From: Chloroflexota bacterium
GTDB lineage: Bacteria > Chloroflexota > Dormibacteria > Dormibacterales > Dormibacteraceae
Direction: 5' to 3'
NCBI GenBank assembly: GCA_005879675.1
Contig: VBJE01000226.1
Span: 1 to 8,520, forward strand
DNA length: 8,520 bases
Below the pieces are notes generated by a model. That model saw only the letters and a list, made by a program, of their open reading frames with translations, was not told the DNA's origin and searched no databases. A program made the translations under genes and the position numbers. Below are positions 1 to 6,647 of this stretch, in pieces. Positions within the stretch are counted from its first letter, which is position 1. Each line of letters opens with the position of its first letter.

Positions 1-1673
1 CCGTCACCTGGCGCTTCAAGCAGCCGCTGATCATCGCCTACCTCCTGACGGGGGTGATCATCGGGCCGAACATCGGGCTCAGGTGGATCACGGACCAGAA
101 CAGCATCCAGACCGTGGCCGAGATCGGCCTGATCCTTCTCCTGTTCGTCATCGGCCTCGAGATCGACCTGCGGAAGATGGCCTCGGGCGGCGCCGCGGTG
201 CTCCTCACCGGCGCGCTGCAGGTGCCGATCTGCATCGCCCTCGGGTTCGGCTTCTTCGCCGTGCTCGGCGTGCGCGACGCGCCGAACAACAGCGCCCTGC
301 TCTATCTCGCCGCCTGCATGAGCCTGTCGAGCACGCTGGTCGTGGTCAAGATCCTCAACGACAAGTTCGAGCTCGACACGCTCCCCGGCCGGATCACGTT
401 GGGCGTGCTCGTCATCCAGGACCTGTGGGCGGTCGGGATGCTCGCCGTGCAGCCGAACATCCTGAACCCGAACCTGGTGCCGCTTCTCGGCTCGCTGTGG
501 CGTGGCGCGGTGCTCGTCGTCGCCGGCTTTGGGCTCGCCAAGTACGCCCTCCCGTATCTCTTTCGGACGGTCGCGAAGGCCCCCGAGCTCATCCTCGTCT
601 CCGCGCTTGGGTGGTGCTTCTTCCTGGCCGGCGCCGCGAGCCTGATCGGGCTGTCGCGGGAGATGGGCGCGCTGATCGCCGGCGTGAGCCTGTCGACGTT
701 CCCGTACAACGTCGACGTCGTCGCCAAGGCGGTGAGCATTCGCGACTTCTTCGTCACCCTGTTTTTTGTCGCCCTTGGGATGCAGATCACCATCCCGAGC
801 CTCCACGTCCTCGAGCTGTCGCTCGCCGCCTCGATCTTCGTCGTCGTCAGCCGCGTCGTCGTGGTCCCGATCCTCTACGCGTTGCGCCTCGGATTGCGGA
901 CGAGCATCGTGCCCGCCATCAACCTCGCGCAGGTGAGCGAGTTCTCGATCGTCATCGCCTCGCTCGGCCTGACGTTTCACCAGATCTCGCAGGACGTGCT
1001 CACCGTCGTCATCGTCACCTTCGCGGTGACATCGGTCGTCTCGACCTACATGATCAACTCCAGCCACGCCATCCAGCGCATCCTCGCGACCGCCTTCAAG
1101 GCCGTCGGGTTGAAGGACCTGGACGCCTCCGCGCAGCGAGAGGAGGAGGCGGAGATCCACCAGCCGGTCATCTTCCTGGGCTTCTTCCGGGACGCGAGCT
1201 CGATCCTCTACGAGTTCGAGCACGAAGGCTCGCAGCAGGAGGCGCAGCAGTTCATGGAGAAGATCCTCGTCATCGATTTCAACCCGACCGTCATGCGCGA
1301 GCTGCGACGCCGCAACATCAAGTGCGTGTACGGCGACATCGCGCACGCCGACACGCTTCGCCACGCCGGCGTCGAGCACGCGCAACTTGTCGTCTCGAGC
1401 ATCACCGACGACGTGCTCCGCGGCACGAGCAACCTGAGGCTCATGAACAGCGTCCACACCCACGCGCCGAACGCGCGCGTCGTCCTGACCTCCGATCACA
1501 TCCCGCAGGCGCTGCGCTTCTACGAGGAGGGGGCGGACTTCGTCTTCGTGCCCCGGCTCTACTCGGCCGCCGCCTGCGCCCGCATCCTGCGCAAGGGCCT
1601 GAACGGAGGCTTCGAGGAGATCCGCTCCCAGGCGATCCAGCACCTCTCGCAAAGGCAGGAAGTCCTCGCCTAG
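1..1673 (+). CDS. Cation:proton antiporter (CPA2/KefB-like) with C-terminal TrkA-N-like domain, 5' partial
   Basis: The reading frame is open from position 3 with no start in the window, so the N-terminus lies to the left; 556 residues are visible. The fragment opens on a membrane segment containing QPLIIAYLLTGVIIGP, typical of monovalent cation:proton antiporter-2 proteins (KefB/KefC/RosB type). About ten further hydrophobic segments follow up to about nt 1060. The family's QD motif appears as VIQDLWAV (nt 411-434) and the late-helix motif as LAQVSEFSIVIASLG (nt 924-968). A cytoplasmic domain from about nt 1160 has the Rossmann pattern of a TrkA-N (RCK) regulator: VIFLGFF, then LVIDFNP and VYGDIAHADTL. 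Its first glycine-rich turn is degenerate (GFFRDA, not GxGxxG), so NAD(H) binding is uncertain. Known for the family: K+ or Na+ exchange for protons at the inner membrane. The ion is not shown here. The next gene starts 19 nt downstream, so co-transcription is plausible. Confidence 0.92.
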   Translation, partial: VTWRFKQPLIIAYLLTGVIIGPNIGLRWITDQNSIQTVAEIGLILLLFVIGLEIDLRKMASGGAAVLLTGALQVPICIALGFGFFAVLGVRDAPNNSALLYLAACMSLSSTLVVVKILNDKFELDTLPGRITLGVLVIQDLWAVGMLAVQPNILNPNLVPLLGSLWRGAVLVVAGFGLAKYALPYLFRTVAKAPELILVSALGWCFFLAGAASLIGLSREMGALIAGVSLSTFPYNVDVVAKAVSIRDFFVTLFFVALGMQITIPSLHVLELSLAASIFVVVSRVVVVPILYALRLGLRTSIVPAINLAQVSEFSIVIASLGLTFHQISQDVLTVVIVTFAVTSVVSTYMINSSHAIQRILATAFKAVGLKDLDASAQREEEAEIHQPVIFLGFFRDASSILYEFEHEGSQQEAQQFMEKILVIDFNPTVMRELRRRNIKCVYGDIAHADTLRHAGVEHAQLVVSSITDDVLRGTSNLRLMNSVHTHAPNARVVLTSDHIPQALRFYEEGADFVFVPRLYSAAACARILRKGLNGGFEEIRSQAIQHLSQRQEVLA

Positions 1674-1692
1674 CGCCGGTATCGTCTCCGCT

Positions 1693-2556
1693 GTGGATAC
1701 CGCCCGTCTCAGTCCCCTCGAACCGCTGGCCAGGGCCTACCAGCGGGCGGTGCCGGAGCATCCCGCCGACGACGGCCTCTTCGGGCCGCGCAGCATCGTC
1801 TGGCGGGTGAACCGCGACCGGTGCTTCCCCCTCGCCGGGATGCGCTCGCTGATGGTCCAGGCGCTGCACCCGCTGGCGATGGCCGGCGTCGCCGAGCACA
1901 GCAGCTGGCGCCAGGACCCGTTCGGGCGCCTGGCGGCGACGAGCAGCTACCTGCTCACGACCACCTACGGCGACACGGCGTCCGCGCTTGCGGCCGCCGC
2001 GTGGGTGCGCAAGATCCACAAGCATGTCCGCGGGGTCGACCCTGAGACCGGCCTGCCCTACAGCGCCGAGGACCCCGCTCTCTTGCTCTGGGTGCACGCG
2101 GCCATGGTGGAATCGATCGTCACCGTCGTCCAGCGTTATGGCCGGGCGCTCTCGGACCAAGACGCCGACCGCTACGTGGCGGAGATGGTCCGCTTCGCCG
2201 AGATCGTGGGCGTGCCCGCCGAGGACGTGCCGGCCACAGTGGGGTCGCTGCGTGCCTACATTGACTCGGTCGAGCTGCGCCAGGTAACGCCGGCCGCGAA
2301 GGACGCGATTGGAATCGTGCTGGATCCTCCCGATCTGGATGACGAGATGCGCGACCTGTGGCGCGACCTCGGGCAGGTCGCCCTCGGCACGCTGCCCGCC
2401 TGGGCGCGCGAGATGTACGGCTTCGACGCCCCGCCCGCGGAGCTGATGGAGCGTGAGCCGGTGCGCCAGCTGCTAGGCGCGCTCGACCTGGCATTCGAGT
2501 CGTTGCCGGGCGTGCTCGAGGCGCGGCAGCGCATCGAGCTTCGCACCCGCGCGTGA
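1693..2556 (+). CDS. DUF2236 / MpaB-type oxygenase-like protein
   Basis: This 287-residue protein matches the oxygenase MpaB / rubber-oxygenase (latex clearing protein) catalytic-domain family, formerly DUF2236. The family pattern is easy to follow: SIVWRVNRDRCFPLAGMRSL (34-53), QALHP (56-60), AGVAEHSSW (64-72), DPFGRLAAT (75-83), TYGD (91-94), the VRKIHKHVRG histidine segment (105-114), then YSAEDPALLLWVHAAMVES (123-141). Several conserved histidines (59, 69, 109, 111, 135) are kept. In characterised relatives such as Lcp, histidines bind heme b; which of these does so here cannot be told. The length is normal for bacterial members. The start is GTG at 1693, 19 nt after the antiporter stop, with no strong ribosome binding site. 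The stop overlaps the next gene's start as GTGA. The substrate is unknown. Confidence 0.9.
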   Translation: MDTARLSPLEPLARAYQRAVPEHPADDGLFGPRSIVWRVNRDRCFPLAGMRSLMVQALHPLAMAGVAEHSSWRQDPFGRLAATSSYLLTTTYGDTASALAAAAWVRKIHKHVRGVDPETGLPYSAEDPALLLWVHAAMVESIVTVVQRYGRALSDQDADRYVAEMVRFAEIVGVPAEDVPATVGSLRAYIDSVELRQVTPAAKDAIGIVLDPPDLDDEMRDLWRDLGQVALGTLPAWAREMYGFDAPPAELMEREPVRQLLGALDLAFESLPGVLEARQRIELRTRA

Positions 2557-3941
2557 GCGTCTCCACAGGCGCCATCCGCCAGTCGCGCGCCAGCCGTGGC
2601 GCCGCGCTCGCCCGCCTTGCCCTGCGCATCGGCGGGCGCTACCTCGCCCGCTCACCCAGGCTCCTCTTCGCTTCGGTAGAGCGTCGCGGCGAGCTGCGCC
2701 ACGACCTCGCGCTCCGCTCGGCCGACGAGGTCGCCGAAGAGCTGGGCTCGATGAAGGGCGTGCTCATGAAGCTCGGCCAGATGGCGAGCTACATCTACGA
2801 GGACATGCCGGCGACGTTCCGCGCTTCCATGTCGCGCCTGCAGCAGAAAGCTCCGCCGATGACGCCGGCGCTCGCCGCGTCCGTGGTCGTCGCCGAGCTC
2901 GGCGCCTCGCCCGACCAGGTGTTCGCCGAGTGGGACCCGCTTCCCTTCGCCGCCGCCTCCATCGGCCAGGTCCACCGCGCCATCACCCGCGACGGGCGCG
3001 CGGTAGCGGTCAAGGTCCAGTACCCCGGCATCGCCCGCAGCATCACCTCCGACCTCCGCAACGTCGGCCTGCTGCGGCGCATCGTCGGCGCCGCGTTTCC
3101 CGGCCTGGACACGCGCTCGCTCGTCGACGAGCTGGGCGACCGGCTCCAGGAGGAGGTGGACTACGTGCGCGAGGCCGAGAGCCAGGAGCTGTTCGCCCGC
3201 TACTACGACGGCCACCCGTTCATCCGCGTCCCCCACGTCGTCGCCGAGCTCAGCACCTCGCGCGTGCTCACCAGCGAGCTGGTCTCAGGGGCCGGCTTCG
3301 ACGAGCTCCTCGGGTGGGACCAGCAAGAGCGGGACCTCGCCGCCGAGACCATCCACCGCTTCGTCTTCCGCAGCCTCTACCGGCTGCACGCCTTCAACGG
3401 CGACCCTCACCCTGGCAACTACCTCTTCCACCGAGGCGGCCGGGTGACGTTTCTCGACTTCGGCCTGACCAAGCTGTTCACGGAGGACGACCTGGCCCCG
3501 CTCATCGACGCGGTGCGCTTCCTCGTCTTCGACAAGGACTACGAGGCCTTCCGGGCCGCGCTGGAGCGCGCGGGCTTCCTCAGGGCCGGCGCGCCGGTGC
3601 CCACGTCGGTCGTGGTCGACCGTTTCGGGCAGTTCTACGGCACCGTGCTGCAGGACGCGGCCATGACCATCACCCCCGCCTACGCGTCCGCCATCGTCCG
3701 GCGATTCTTCGACGCGCGGGGTCCGTTGGCGCCCTATTCGGACGTCCCGAGGGCGTATGTGATCATGCAGCGGATCAACCTCGGCCTGTACGCCGTGCTC
3801 GGCAGCCTGAACGCGACCGCCAACTGGCGCCGGATCGCCGAGGAGATCTGGCCCTTCCGCAACGGGCCCCCATCGACCCCGCTCGGCGAGGCCGAGGCCG
3901 CATGGCTCAGCAAAAAAACTCAAAAAGTGCTAAAGAATTAA
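2553..3941 (+). CDS. ABC1/AarF/UbiB family kinase-like protein
   Basis: This 462-residue protein carries the atypical-kinase signatures of the ABC1 (ADCK/UbiB) family in order: the KxGQ motif as MKLGQMASY (72-80), the alanine-rich nucleotide loop AAASIGQVHRA (133-143), the VAVKVQYPG lysine (K154), EEVDYVREAE (200-209), the catalytic-loop equivalent NGDPHPGNYLF (282-292) and the metal-binding DFG (302-304). All key residues are present, so the protein looks active. The family is ATPase/kinase-like and in other organisms supports quinone or lipid metabolism; the substrate here is unknown. No obvious C-terminal membrane anchor is seen, unlike E. coli UbiB. It starts at GTG 2553, sharing GTGA with the stop of the DUF2236 gene, which implies translational coupling and suggests a shared pathway with that oxygenase-like protein. 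The last ten codons are unusually A-rich and run into an AT-rich gap. Confidence 0.93.
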   Translation: MSVSTGAIRQSRASRGAALARLALRIGGRYLARSPRLLFASVERRGELRHDLALRSADEVAEELGSMKGVLMKLGQMASYIYEDMPATFRASMSRLQQKAPPMTPALAASVVVAELGASPDQVFAEWDPLPFAAASIGQVHRAITRDGRAVAVKVQYPGIARSITSDLRNVGLLRRIVGAAFPGLDTRSLVDELGDRLQEEVDYVREAESQELFARYYDGHPFIRVPHVVAELSTSRVLTSELVSGAGFDELLGWDQQERDLAAETIHRFVFRSLYRLHAFNGDPHPGNYLFHRGGRVTFLDFGLTKLFTEDDLAPLIDAVRFLVFDKDYEAFRAALERAGFLRAGAPVPTSVVVDRFGQFYGTVLQDAAMTITPAYASAIVRRFFDARGPLAPYSDVPRAYVIMQRINLGLYAVLGSLNATANWRRIAEEIWPFRNGPPSTPLGEAEAAWLSKKTQKVLKN

Positions 3942-3985
3942 GTAGCTGCAGGGGCGTCTTTATTTTTTCGTCAGGGGGAGTGAGT
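3942..3985 (+). promoter_or_regulatory. AT-rich junction and ribosome binding site before the MFS gene
   Basis: The stretch from about 3911 to 3970 is markedly AT-rich compared with the rest of the window, which fits a promoter or a transcript end between the kinase-like gene and the transporter gene. The T-run at 3963-3968 has no convincing hairpin before it, so I do not call a terminator. No clear -35/-10 pair can be assigned. The Shine-Dalgarno sequence AGGGGGAG at 3973-3980, 5 nt before the ATG at 3986, is the strongest ribosome binding site in the window and fixes the transporter start. Confidence 0.5.
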
Positions 3986-5407
3986 ATGGCGAGTACCTCA
4001 GGATCTGCTGTCTTGGCGTCCATGTCGCCGGAGGAGCGGCGGCGAAACATGATGAAGGCCGTGGTGGCCAGCACCGTGGGCACCGCTATCGAGTGGTACG
4101 ACTACTTCCTGTTCGGCACCGCCGGCGCGCTGGTCTTCGCGAAGCTGTTCTTCCCGAAGTCCGACCAGCTCGCCGGAACGCTCAACGTCTACGTCATCTT
4201 CTTTGCCGGCTTTCTCGCCCGCCCGATCGGGGCGTGGCTTTTCGGGACATACGGCGACCGCATCGGCAGGAAGGCAACCCTGATCGCGACTCTGCTGTTC
4301 ATGGGGGTGGCCACCTTCCTGATCGGCTTGATGCCGACCTATTCAACCCTCGGCCTGTGGGCCGCTGTGCTCCTCGTCGTCCTTCGCGTGTGCCAGGGCA
4401 TCGGCGTGGGCGGCGAGTGGGGCGGCTCCGTGCTCATGGCGATGGAATGGGGAAGCCAGAAGCGCAAGGGCTGGCTTGGCAGCTGGCCCCAGTTCGGCGT
4501 TCCGATCGGACTCGTTCTGTCCAACGGGATCGTCGCCTTGACCGTGACCCTGGCCGGGCCCGCGGCCTTCCAGTCCTGGGCCTGGAGGATCCCATTCCTG
4601 CTCAGCATCATCCTGGTCGCGGTCGGTCTCTACATCCGGCTCGGAATCGTGGAAACGCCAGTATTCCAGGCCCTCCTCAACGAGCGCCGGATCGAACGCG
4701 CGCCCGTGAGAGAGGTCTTCCGTCGCAACTGGCGGGAGATCATCCTCAGCGCCTTGCTGCGTCTTCCCGAACAGGCTCCCTTCTACCTCTTCACGGTGTT
4801 CGTCTTCACGTTCGGCGCCGCGGCCACGAAGCTCGACAAGTCGTTTTTGACCTGGGCCGTGAGCATCGCAGGGCTCGTCTCGTTCATCTCGATTCCGCTG
4901 TTCGGCCACCTGTCCGACGTGATCGGACGCAAGACGGTGTACATGCTGGGCATCGCCGTGATGGCGGTGTGGGGCTTTGTCTACTTCGGGCTGTTCGCCG
5001 CGGCGGTGCCGGTGGTCGTTTTCATCGTGATCGCCGTCTCCCTGCTCCCGCACGACATGCAGTACGGGCCGCAGGCCTCGCTGATCGCGGAGAGTTTCAC
5101 CGGCCGTCTGCGCTACAGCGGAGCCTCGCTCGGATACCAGCTGGCGTCGATCATCGCCGGAGGTCCCGCGCCATACGTCGCGACCGGGCTGTGGGCGGGC
5201 AAGTTCGACATCCTGGGACTGTCGTTTGCGTCCCCGTTCCCAGCCAAGAACCCATACACGATCAGCGTCTACATCCTGATCTGCTGCGTGATCGGGTTCC
5301 TTGCCGTGGTCGCGCTGCGCGACCGCTCGGCGTTCGACCACACTGTCGAGTACGAGGAGCAAGAACCGATGGAGGCCGAAGGCCTCCGCCGGCGTGCCAT
5401 GGGCTGA
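3986..5407 (+). CDS. MFS transporter, metabolite:H+ symporter (MHS) family
   Basis: This 473-residue protein has the twelve-helix pattern and motifs of the metabolite:H+ symporter group of the major facilitator superfamily (relatives: ShiA, ProP, KgtP). Residues 35-44 read IEWYDYFLFG. The first inter-helix loop is GTYGDRIGRK (87-96), with its half-repeat GHLSDVIGRK in the second half. The helix-4 signature is RVCQGIGVGGEWGG (134-147), followed by WAWRIPFL (198-205). It should import a small organic acid, zwitterion or osmolyte with protons; the substrate cannot be read from sequence. The start is ATG 3986, supported by a strong ribosome binding site. A longer same-frame reading reaches upstream through the kinase-like gene, but that part is arginine-rich shadow. 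The gene is followed by an intrinsic terminator, so it is probably transcribed on its own or as the last gene of the left operon. The C-terminal tail is charged and hydrophilic. Confidence 0.95.
   Translation: MASTSGSAVLASMSPEERRRNMMKAVVASTVGTAIEWYDYFLFGTAGALVFAKLFFPKSDQLAGTLNVYVIFFAGFLARPIGAWLFGTYGDRIGRKATLIATLLFMGVATFLIGLMPTYSTLGLWAAVLLVVLRVCQGIGVGGEWGGSVLMAMEWGSQKRKGWLGSWPQFGVPIGLVLSNGIVALTVTLAGPAAFQSWAWRIPFLLSIILVAVGLYIRLGIVETPVFQALLNERRIERAPVREVFRRNWREIILSALLRLPEQAPFYLFTVFVFTFGAAATKLDKSFLTWAVSIAGLVSFISIPLFGHLSDVIGRKTVYMLGIAVMAVWGFVYFGLFAAAVPVVVFIVIAVSLLPHDMQYGPQASLIAESFTGRLRYSGASLGYQLASIIAGGPAPYVATGLWAGKFDILGLSFASPFPAKNPYTISVYILICCVIGFLAVVALRDRSAFDHTVEYEEQEPMEAEGLRRRAMG
5371..5387 (+). 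repeat. Inverted repeat in the 3' end of the MFS gene
   Basis: GGAGGCC-GAA-GGCCTCC is a perfect 7-bp stem with a GAA loop, lying inside the last codons of the transporter gene. Its core GGCCGAAGGCC recurs in the second hairpin of the leader region (5503-5513). No function can be assigned. Confidence 0.5.
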
Positions 5408-5423
5408 CAGTCTTCCTTCCTCG

Positions 5424-5460
5424 AGGGGCGCCGTCCGCTGGCGGCGCCTCTTTTTGTTTT
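5424..5460 (+). terminator. Intrinsic terminator after the MFS gene
   Basis: AGGGGCGCCG (5424-5433) pairs with CGGCGCCTCT (5442-5451) over 10 bp with a single G-U pair. The loop is 8 nt, and the stem runs straight into a T-rich tract (5449-5460). It begins 16 nt after the transporter stop codon. This is a textbook rho-independent terminator and separates the transporter from the downstream genes. Confidence 0.93.
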
Positions 5461-5478
5461 CGGGGATGGGGGATGGGT

Positions 5479-5537
5479 CTTCCCCATTCATGGGGAAGTA
5501 CCGGCCGAAGGCCGGGGATGGGGCCTTTGACGCCCCA
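5479..5537 (+). other. Three tandem hairpins in the leader of the small membrane-protein gene
   Basis: Three perfect stem-loops follow one another: CTTCCCCA/TGGGGAAG (5479-5486/5491-5498, loop TTCA), CCGGCC/GGCCGG (5501-5506/5510-5515, loop GAA), and TGGGGC/GCCCCA (5519-5524/5532-5537, 7-nt loop). They lie between the terminator and the ATG at 5559, in otherwise noncoding DNA. They could be a structured 5' leader, a small RNA or a repeat-derived element. I do not recognise a known riboswitch, and no T-tract follows the third stem. Confidence 0.5.
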
Positions 5538-5558
5538 CCGGCGTTAACGGAATGGAAG

Positions 5559-5750
5559 ATGCGTGTGCTCACGATCGCCAACCTCTGCCTCTGGGTCGTG
5601 CTATTCCTGGCCTGGATCCCCTACACGGCGATGGTCGGGTTCGCGGACCCGATCAGCGTCGAGGTACGGTGGATCCTCGTCCTCACAGCCGCCCTGATGG
5701 CGCTGCTCGCCGCCCTGAGGATCAGAAGGCAAAGACCCGTCCTCGGCTAG
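5559..5750 (+). CDS. Small two-helix membrane protein, hypothetical
   Basis: A 63-residue protein starting at ATG 5559. It has two clear membrane segments, about residues 7-28 (starting ANLCLWVVLFLAWIPY) and 37-54, with a short acidic loop between them and a positively charged tail RIRRQRP. The positive tail suggests that both ends face the cytoplasm. The frame is open further upstream, but that part crosses the terminator and hairpins and is not protein-like. The purine-rich stretch before the ATG (GGAATGGAAG) is a weak ribosome binding site placed very close to the start. Composition and codon phase look genuine. I do not recognise the family. It precedes the YndJ-like gene on the same strand and may share its transcript. 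Confidence 0.65.
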   Translation: MRVLTIANLCLWVVLFLAWIPYTAMVGFADPISVEVRWILVLTAALMALLAALRIRRQRPVLG

Positions 5751-5855
5751 CGCCGGGCCTCTTACAGTGTCCGCATAGCTGACGATCTCTTTCCGGTCCT
5801 GGTCGGACCGCTGACCCTTGTCGACGCGCTGCTCCTGCTGGCGCCGCTCGCGGTC

Positions 5856-6647
5856 GTGCCTCTTGGCCTCGCGTTGGTGCCGCTCACAACCGCTCCCGCC
5901 CGCCGTGTCGTGCGGCTGGCGCGGATCTTGCAGCCGCTCGGAGCGCTGGCGGCGGTGGTTTCGTTCCTGCTGCCCGCCGGCACGACGGCCGCGATCCTGG
6001 CGGGCGGCTGGCTCGCGGTATGCGCCCTGGCCGGTGTGGCAGGCGTGACCGAGCTCGTCTGCGCGCGCTCGGTGAGGCCGCCGGCGCTGCTGCCTGCGGC
6101 CGCCCTCGGATTTCTGACCGTCGGCGGCGCCTGGATGGTGGCAAATCGAAGCGGCCTCACGCTCGGCTACGGACCGGTGGTCGCCGAGCTGACCGCTGTT
6201 CATTTCCACTACGCGGGTTTCGTGGCGACCCTGATGTCGGCGCTGGCGATCTCGGTCCTGCTCGAACGATCGCCTCGCCTCGGCCGGCTGGGCTCGGCGG
6301 CGGGTCTGCTCGTCGTGCTCGGCACACCGCTGACGGCGGCGGGTTTCGCAACCGGGACTGCGGTGCTGATGGTCGTCGGGCCGGCCCTGCTCGTGGCCGG
6401 GGTCCTCATCACGGCCGGGCTCACCGCCTTCGTCGTCGCCCCGCGCGTTTCATCGCCGGTCGCGAGGTGGCTTCTGATCGCGTCGGCGGCCGCGGTGGTG
6501 GTGCCCATGCTGCTGGGACTGGACTACGCGGCCGCCCGAGTGCTGCCCGTGCCGTCCCTCGACCTCCGCGCGATGGCCATCGTTCATGGCGACCTCAACG
6601 CGATCGTCTACGCACTGGTCGGACTTGCCGGCTGGGCGCTGCGTTGA
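5856..6647 (+). CDS. YndJ-like membrane protein
   Basis: This hydrophobic, multi-helix protein (263 residues from GTG 5856) carries the hallmarks of the YndJ family: ELTAVHFHYAGF (111-122) and, near the C-terminus, HGDLNAIVYAL (244-254). About seven to eight membrane segments are visible. The family's function is not established; the histidines in the membrane-embedded HFHYAGF and HGDLNA segments are its most distinctive residues. The start is doubtful. Coding character continues upstream in frame to about 5775 (FPVLVGPLTLVDALLLLAPL), which would supply a first membrane helix, yet no ATG, GTG or TTG occurs in that frame between the preceding stop at 5748 and GTG 5856. The true product is probably about 27 residues longer, using an unusual start (ATA 5775 or CTG 5799) or hidden by a small indel. 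The stop TGA overlaps the next start as TTGA. Confidence 0.87.
   Translation: MPLGLALVPLTTAPARRVVRLARILQPLGALAAVVSFLLPAGTTAAILAGGWLAVCALAGVAGVTELVCARSVRPPALLPAAALGFLTVGGAWMVANRSGLTLGYGPVVAELTAVHFHYAGFVATLMSALAISVLLERSPRLGRLGSAAGLLVVLGTPLTAAGFATGTAVLMVVGPALLVAGVLITAGLTAFVVAPRVSSPVARWLLIASAAAVVVPMLLGLDYAAARVLPVPSLDLRAMAIVHGDLNAIVYALVGLAGWALR

Noticed and set aside
83..1810. Long 575-residue + strand frame over the antiporter.
   Set aside because: Arginine-rich, low-complexity translation in the wrong codon phase. The antiporter frame has clear family motifs.
2652..3236. Minus-strand frame opposite the ABC1 gene.
   Set aside because: Antisense shadow without recognisable motifs. The + strand frame has the complete kinase-like motif set.
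3942..3970. Possible terminator after the ABC1 gene because of the T-run at 3963-3968.
   Set aside because: I could not find a stable hairpin immediately upstream of the T-run.
2930..5407. Single 825-residue open frame suggesting a fusion of a kinase-like protein and the MFS transporter.
   Set aside because: The first 352 residues are arginine/proline-rich shadow of the ABC1 gene in another frame. The real transporter starts at ATG 3986 after a strong ribosome binding site.
4343..5581. 412-residue minus-strand frame opposite the MFS gene.
   Set aside because: Charged, histidine/arginine-rich antisense shadow of a high-GC gene, running through the terminator and hairpins. No domain is recognisable.
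1668..5756. Similar short sequences around two stop codons (CTAGCGCCGG at about 1671 and 5747).
   Set aside because: Only about 15 bases of similarity in GC-rich DNA with no extension. It is too short to call a repeat.
5552..5782. Alternative + strand frame from ATG 5552 (76 residues) over the small membrane-protein gene.
   Set aside because: It gives an arginine/proline-rich peptide, whereas the frame from ATG 5559 gives two clean membrane helices.
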